From: Tannerella sp.
GTDB lineage: Bacteria > Bacteroidota > Bacteroidia > Bacteroidales > Tannerellaceae
NCBI GenBank assembly: GCA_031283915.1
Contig: JAITAY010000126.1
Coordinates: 1 to 24,249 of the forward strand
Direction: 5' to 3'
Length of the DNA stretch: 24,249 bases
The notes beneath the pieces are model-generated. The model was not told where the DNA came from, did no database searches, and was given only the letters and a program-made list of their open reading frames with translations. Every line of letters starts with the position of its first letter. The stretch's first letter is position 1. This document shows, piece after piece, positions 22,223-24,249 of the stretch. The translations under genes and the position numbers were made by a program.

Positions 22223-23143
22223 ATGGACGCAAAGCATCTCACGTTGTTAGTCATAGGCAGCAGCAACACCGACATGGTGATACAAACCGGTCATCTCCCG
22301 CGTCCGGGCGAGACGGTGCCGGGTGGCGCCTTTTTCATGAACCCCGGCGGTAAGGGTGCCAACCAGGCCGTAGCCATTGCCCGACTGGGCGGACACGCAG
22401 CCTTTATATGCAAGACGGGGAATGACATTTTCGGACAGCAGGCACAACGAGTCTTAAAAGACGAAGGTCTTGACACTTCCCGTATTTTCATCGACGAACG
22501 CCATCCTTCCGGCGTTGCACTGATCATGGTAGACGGTCAGGGTGAAAACTGCATTGCCGTGGCCGGCGGGTCGAACAACCACCTGACGCCGGCGGACATT
22601 GCATCGGTAACCGACGTCATCCGGGAAGCCGACATCATCCTGATGCAACTGGAGATTCCGATAGAAACGGTTGAATATGTCGCGGAAATGGCATTCCGGG
22701 CAGGGAAGAAAGTCATCCTGAATCCGGCGCCGGCACAGGCGTTATCCCCGGAATTGCTTCGCCGACTGTACCTGATTACGCCCAACGAGACGGAAGCGGA
22801 AGTGCTTTCCGGCGTGAAAATCACCGATACTCCGTCGGCCGAAGAAGCCGCGCGGGTGATTGCCGCCAGGGGGGTGCCGCACGTCATTATCACGCTGGGA
22901 GCGAAAGGCGCATTGATCTGTTCGGGCGGACGCATGGAGCGGGTGCCTGCCGTCCGGGTGGAAGCCATCGACACGACCGCGGCCGGTGATATTTTCAACG
23001 GTGCGCTGGCCGTTGCATTGGCGGAACACCGGACGCTGACCGATGCCGCCGCTTTTGCCGCCAAAGCGGCAGCCATCTCCGTCACCCGCGCCGGCGCGCA
23101 AGCCTCTGCTCCACGCCGGCATGAAGTAGACCTGTTCCATTGA
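22223..23143 (+). CDS. rbsK: Ribokinase (PfkB family)
   Basis: This 306-aa cytoplasmic kinase phosphorylates ribose at O5. The N-terminal pattern GSSNTDMVIQTGHLPRPGET (12-31) and NPGGKGANQAVAIARLG (40-56) form the sugar-binding part. The anion-hole and catalytic motif DTTAAGDIFNGALA (250-263) contains the catalytic base Asp256. ITLGAKGALI is the nucleotide-fold strand before it. These are ribokinase rather than fructokinase features, although other pentose or nucleoside substrates cannot be excluded. The next gene starts 27 bp downstream on the same strand and encodes an ADP-ribosylglycohydrolase-fold lipoprotein, which suggests ribose comes from ribosylated compounds. Confidence 0.93.
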   Translation: MDAKHLTLLVIGSSNTDMVIQTGHLPRPGETVPGGAFFMNPGGKGANQAVAIARLGGHAAFICKTGNDIFGQQAQRVLKDEGLDTSRIFIDERHPSGVALIMVDGQGENCIAVAGGSNNHLTPADIASVTDVIREADIILMQLEIPIETVEYVAEMAFRAGKKVILNPAPAQALSPELLRRLYLITPNETEAEVLSGVKITDTPSAEEAARVIAARGVPHVIITLGAKGALICSGGRMERVPAVRVEAIDTTAAGDIFNGALAVALAEHRTLTDAAAFAAKAAAISVTRAGAQASAPRRHEVDLFH

Positions 23144-23170
23144 TCACTAACCTGTTTTATTCTTATAAAT

Positions 23171-24249
23171 ATGAAAAAGTTGATTTTACATCTCGCGACA
23201 TTGCTCGCATGTGTTGTCGGATGGACTTCCTGTTCGTCGCCGACACCCGAAAAACGTTCAAAGTCCCTTCCCGAAAAGATTACCCTCTCCCGGGAAACGC
23301 TGATGGACAAGATTAAAGGCGCCTGGGCGGGGCAGGTCATCGGCTGTACGTACGGCGGACCTACCGAATTTCGCTATCCGGGGACCATGATTCAGGATTA
23401 TGTTCCCATCGAATGGCCGGAAGGTTACATCCGGTCATGGATGGAAAATACTCCCGGACTTTATGACGACATTTACATGGATTTGACCTTCGTAGACGTA
23501 TTCGAGCGTCTGGGACCGGATGCGCCGGTCGATTCGTTCGCCTTTGCCTTTGCCACGGCCGGATACATGCTCTGGCATGCCAACCAGTCAGCCCGGTACA
23601 ATATCCTGCACGGCATTCTGCCACCCGCTTCCGGACACTGGCTGAACAATCCTCACTCCGACGATATTGATTACCAGATTGAAGCCGACTATGCCGGCAT
23701 CATGTCGCCGGGAATGGCGAATACGGCGTCTGAAATTTCGGACAAAATCGGACACATCATGAACTATGGGGACGGATGGTATGGCGGCGTATACGTCGGT
23801 GCGATGTATGCCCTGGCGTTCGTGTCGAGCGATATTGAGTTTATCGTGTCGGAAGCGCTGAAAACCATTCCCGAAAAAAGTACTTATTACAAATGTATGG
23901 CTGACGTCATCCGCTGGCACAGACTCTATCCGTACGACTGGAAACAGACCTGGTTCGAATGTGAACGCAAATGGAGTCAGGATGTCGGATGTCCGGACGG
24001 TGTGTATTCGCCTTTCAACATTGACGCGGTCATCAACAGCGCCTACATTCTTATCGGCTTGCTGTATGGTGAGGGCGATTTCGCCAAAACGATCGATATT
24101 GCCACGCGATGCGGACAGGATTCCGACTGTAACCCGGCTTCGGCGGGAGGCATCCTGGGCGCCATCAAGGGATACAGCCGGATACCGGACTACTGGTTGA
24201 AAAACGTGAAGGAAGTGGAAGACATGCCTTTTGCCTATACGGATATTTC
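23171..24249 (+). CDS. ADP-ribosylglycohydrolase-fold lipoprotein (3' end outside window)
   Basis: The frame is open from the ATG at 23171 to the window edge, covering 359 complete codons without a stop. It starts with a type II signal peptide; the lipid-anchored Cys is probably residue 21 in GWTSCSS. The ADP-ribosylglycohydrolase pattern follows: KIKGAWAGQVIGCTYGGPTE (about 47-66), an acidic cluster YDDIYMDLTF (Asp99, Asp100, Asp104) and the second metal motif GQDSDCNPASAGG (Asp317, Asp319). Both metal-binding acidic clusters are present, so activity is plausible. The family removes ADP-ribose or cleaves related N-glycosides; the substrate is unknown. Export plus ribokinase next door suggests extracytoplasmic release of ribose. 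The C-terminal part is missing only because the window ends. Confidence 0.88.
   Translation, partial: MKKLILHLATLLACVVGWTSCSSPTPEKRSKSLPEKITLSRETLMDKIKGAWAGQVIGCTYGGPTEFRYPGTMIQDYVPIEWPEGYIRSWMENTPGLYDDIYMDLTFVDVFERLGPDAPVDSFAFAFATAGYMLWHANQSARYNILHGILPPASGHWLNNPHSDDIDYQIEADYAGIMSPGMANTASEISDKIGHIMNYGDGWYGGVYVGAMYALAFVSSDIEFIVSEALKTIPEKSTYYKCMADVIRWHRLYPYDWKQTWFECERKWSQDVGCPDGVYSPFNIDAVINSAYILIGLLYGEGDFAKTIDIATRCGQDSDCNPASAGGILGAIKGYSRIPDYWLKNVKEVEDMPFAYTDI

Overview
The window looks like a chromosomal segment from a member of the Bacteroidetes, most likely order Bacteroidales. The evidence is the V-type ATPase operon containing a DUF2764 gene, the galM / FucP-type sugar transporter / galK cluster, Cys-anchored lipoproteins, and several -7 boxes of the Bacteroides form TAnnTTTG. 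By eye the GC content is near or slightly above one half. I cannot fix the genus from the sequence alone.

Minus strand, 9458 to 192: a V-type (A/V) ATPase operon in the order E, DUF2764, lipoprotein, A, B, an unrecognised 168-aa protein, a 139-aa repeat protein, D, I, K. It starts at a TATATTTG promoter and ends at a rho-independent terminator at 131-164. Gene joints are tight: ATGA overlaps at E/DUF2764 and D/I, and gaps of 3-6 bp at lipoprotein/A, A/B and the two unknown genes. The K ring subunit keeps all five side chains that bind Na+ in Enterococcus hirae NtpK, so the machine is probably Na+-coupled. No subunit F/G is recognisable, and DUF2764 occupies the place of subunit C. Three unrelated-looking genes are embedded in the operon.

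From 9804 to 15667: a divergent EamA-type exporter gene, then on the minus strand a Yip1-like membrane protein, smpB (trans-translation) and a full-length cobalamin-dependent metH, all convergent with the exporter.

From 15705 to 18038: a plus-strand beta-propeller-like lipoprotein and an AI-2E/PerM-type membrane protein. The lipoprotein gene lies between two same-orientation copies of a dispersed intergenic repeat. A third copy lies at the left edge of the window. Parts of this repeat (17-bp inverted arms and a 26-bp outer motif) also recur; the outer motif occurs alone upstream of rbsK.

From 18294 to 21898: galM, a glucose/galactose MFS transporter and galK, a galactose uptake, mutarotation and phosphorylation unit with a strong hairpin before galK. 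From 22223 to the right edge: ribokinase followed by an exported ADP-ribosylglycohydrolase-fold lipoprotein that runs off the window; together they suggest ribosyl salvage.

The least explained items are the dispersed repeat family and the 14-codon in-frame repeat gene inside the ATPase operon. I saw no tRNA, rRNA, CRISPR array, transposase or integrase.
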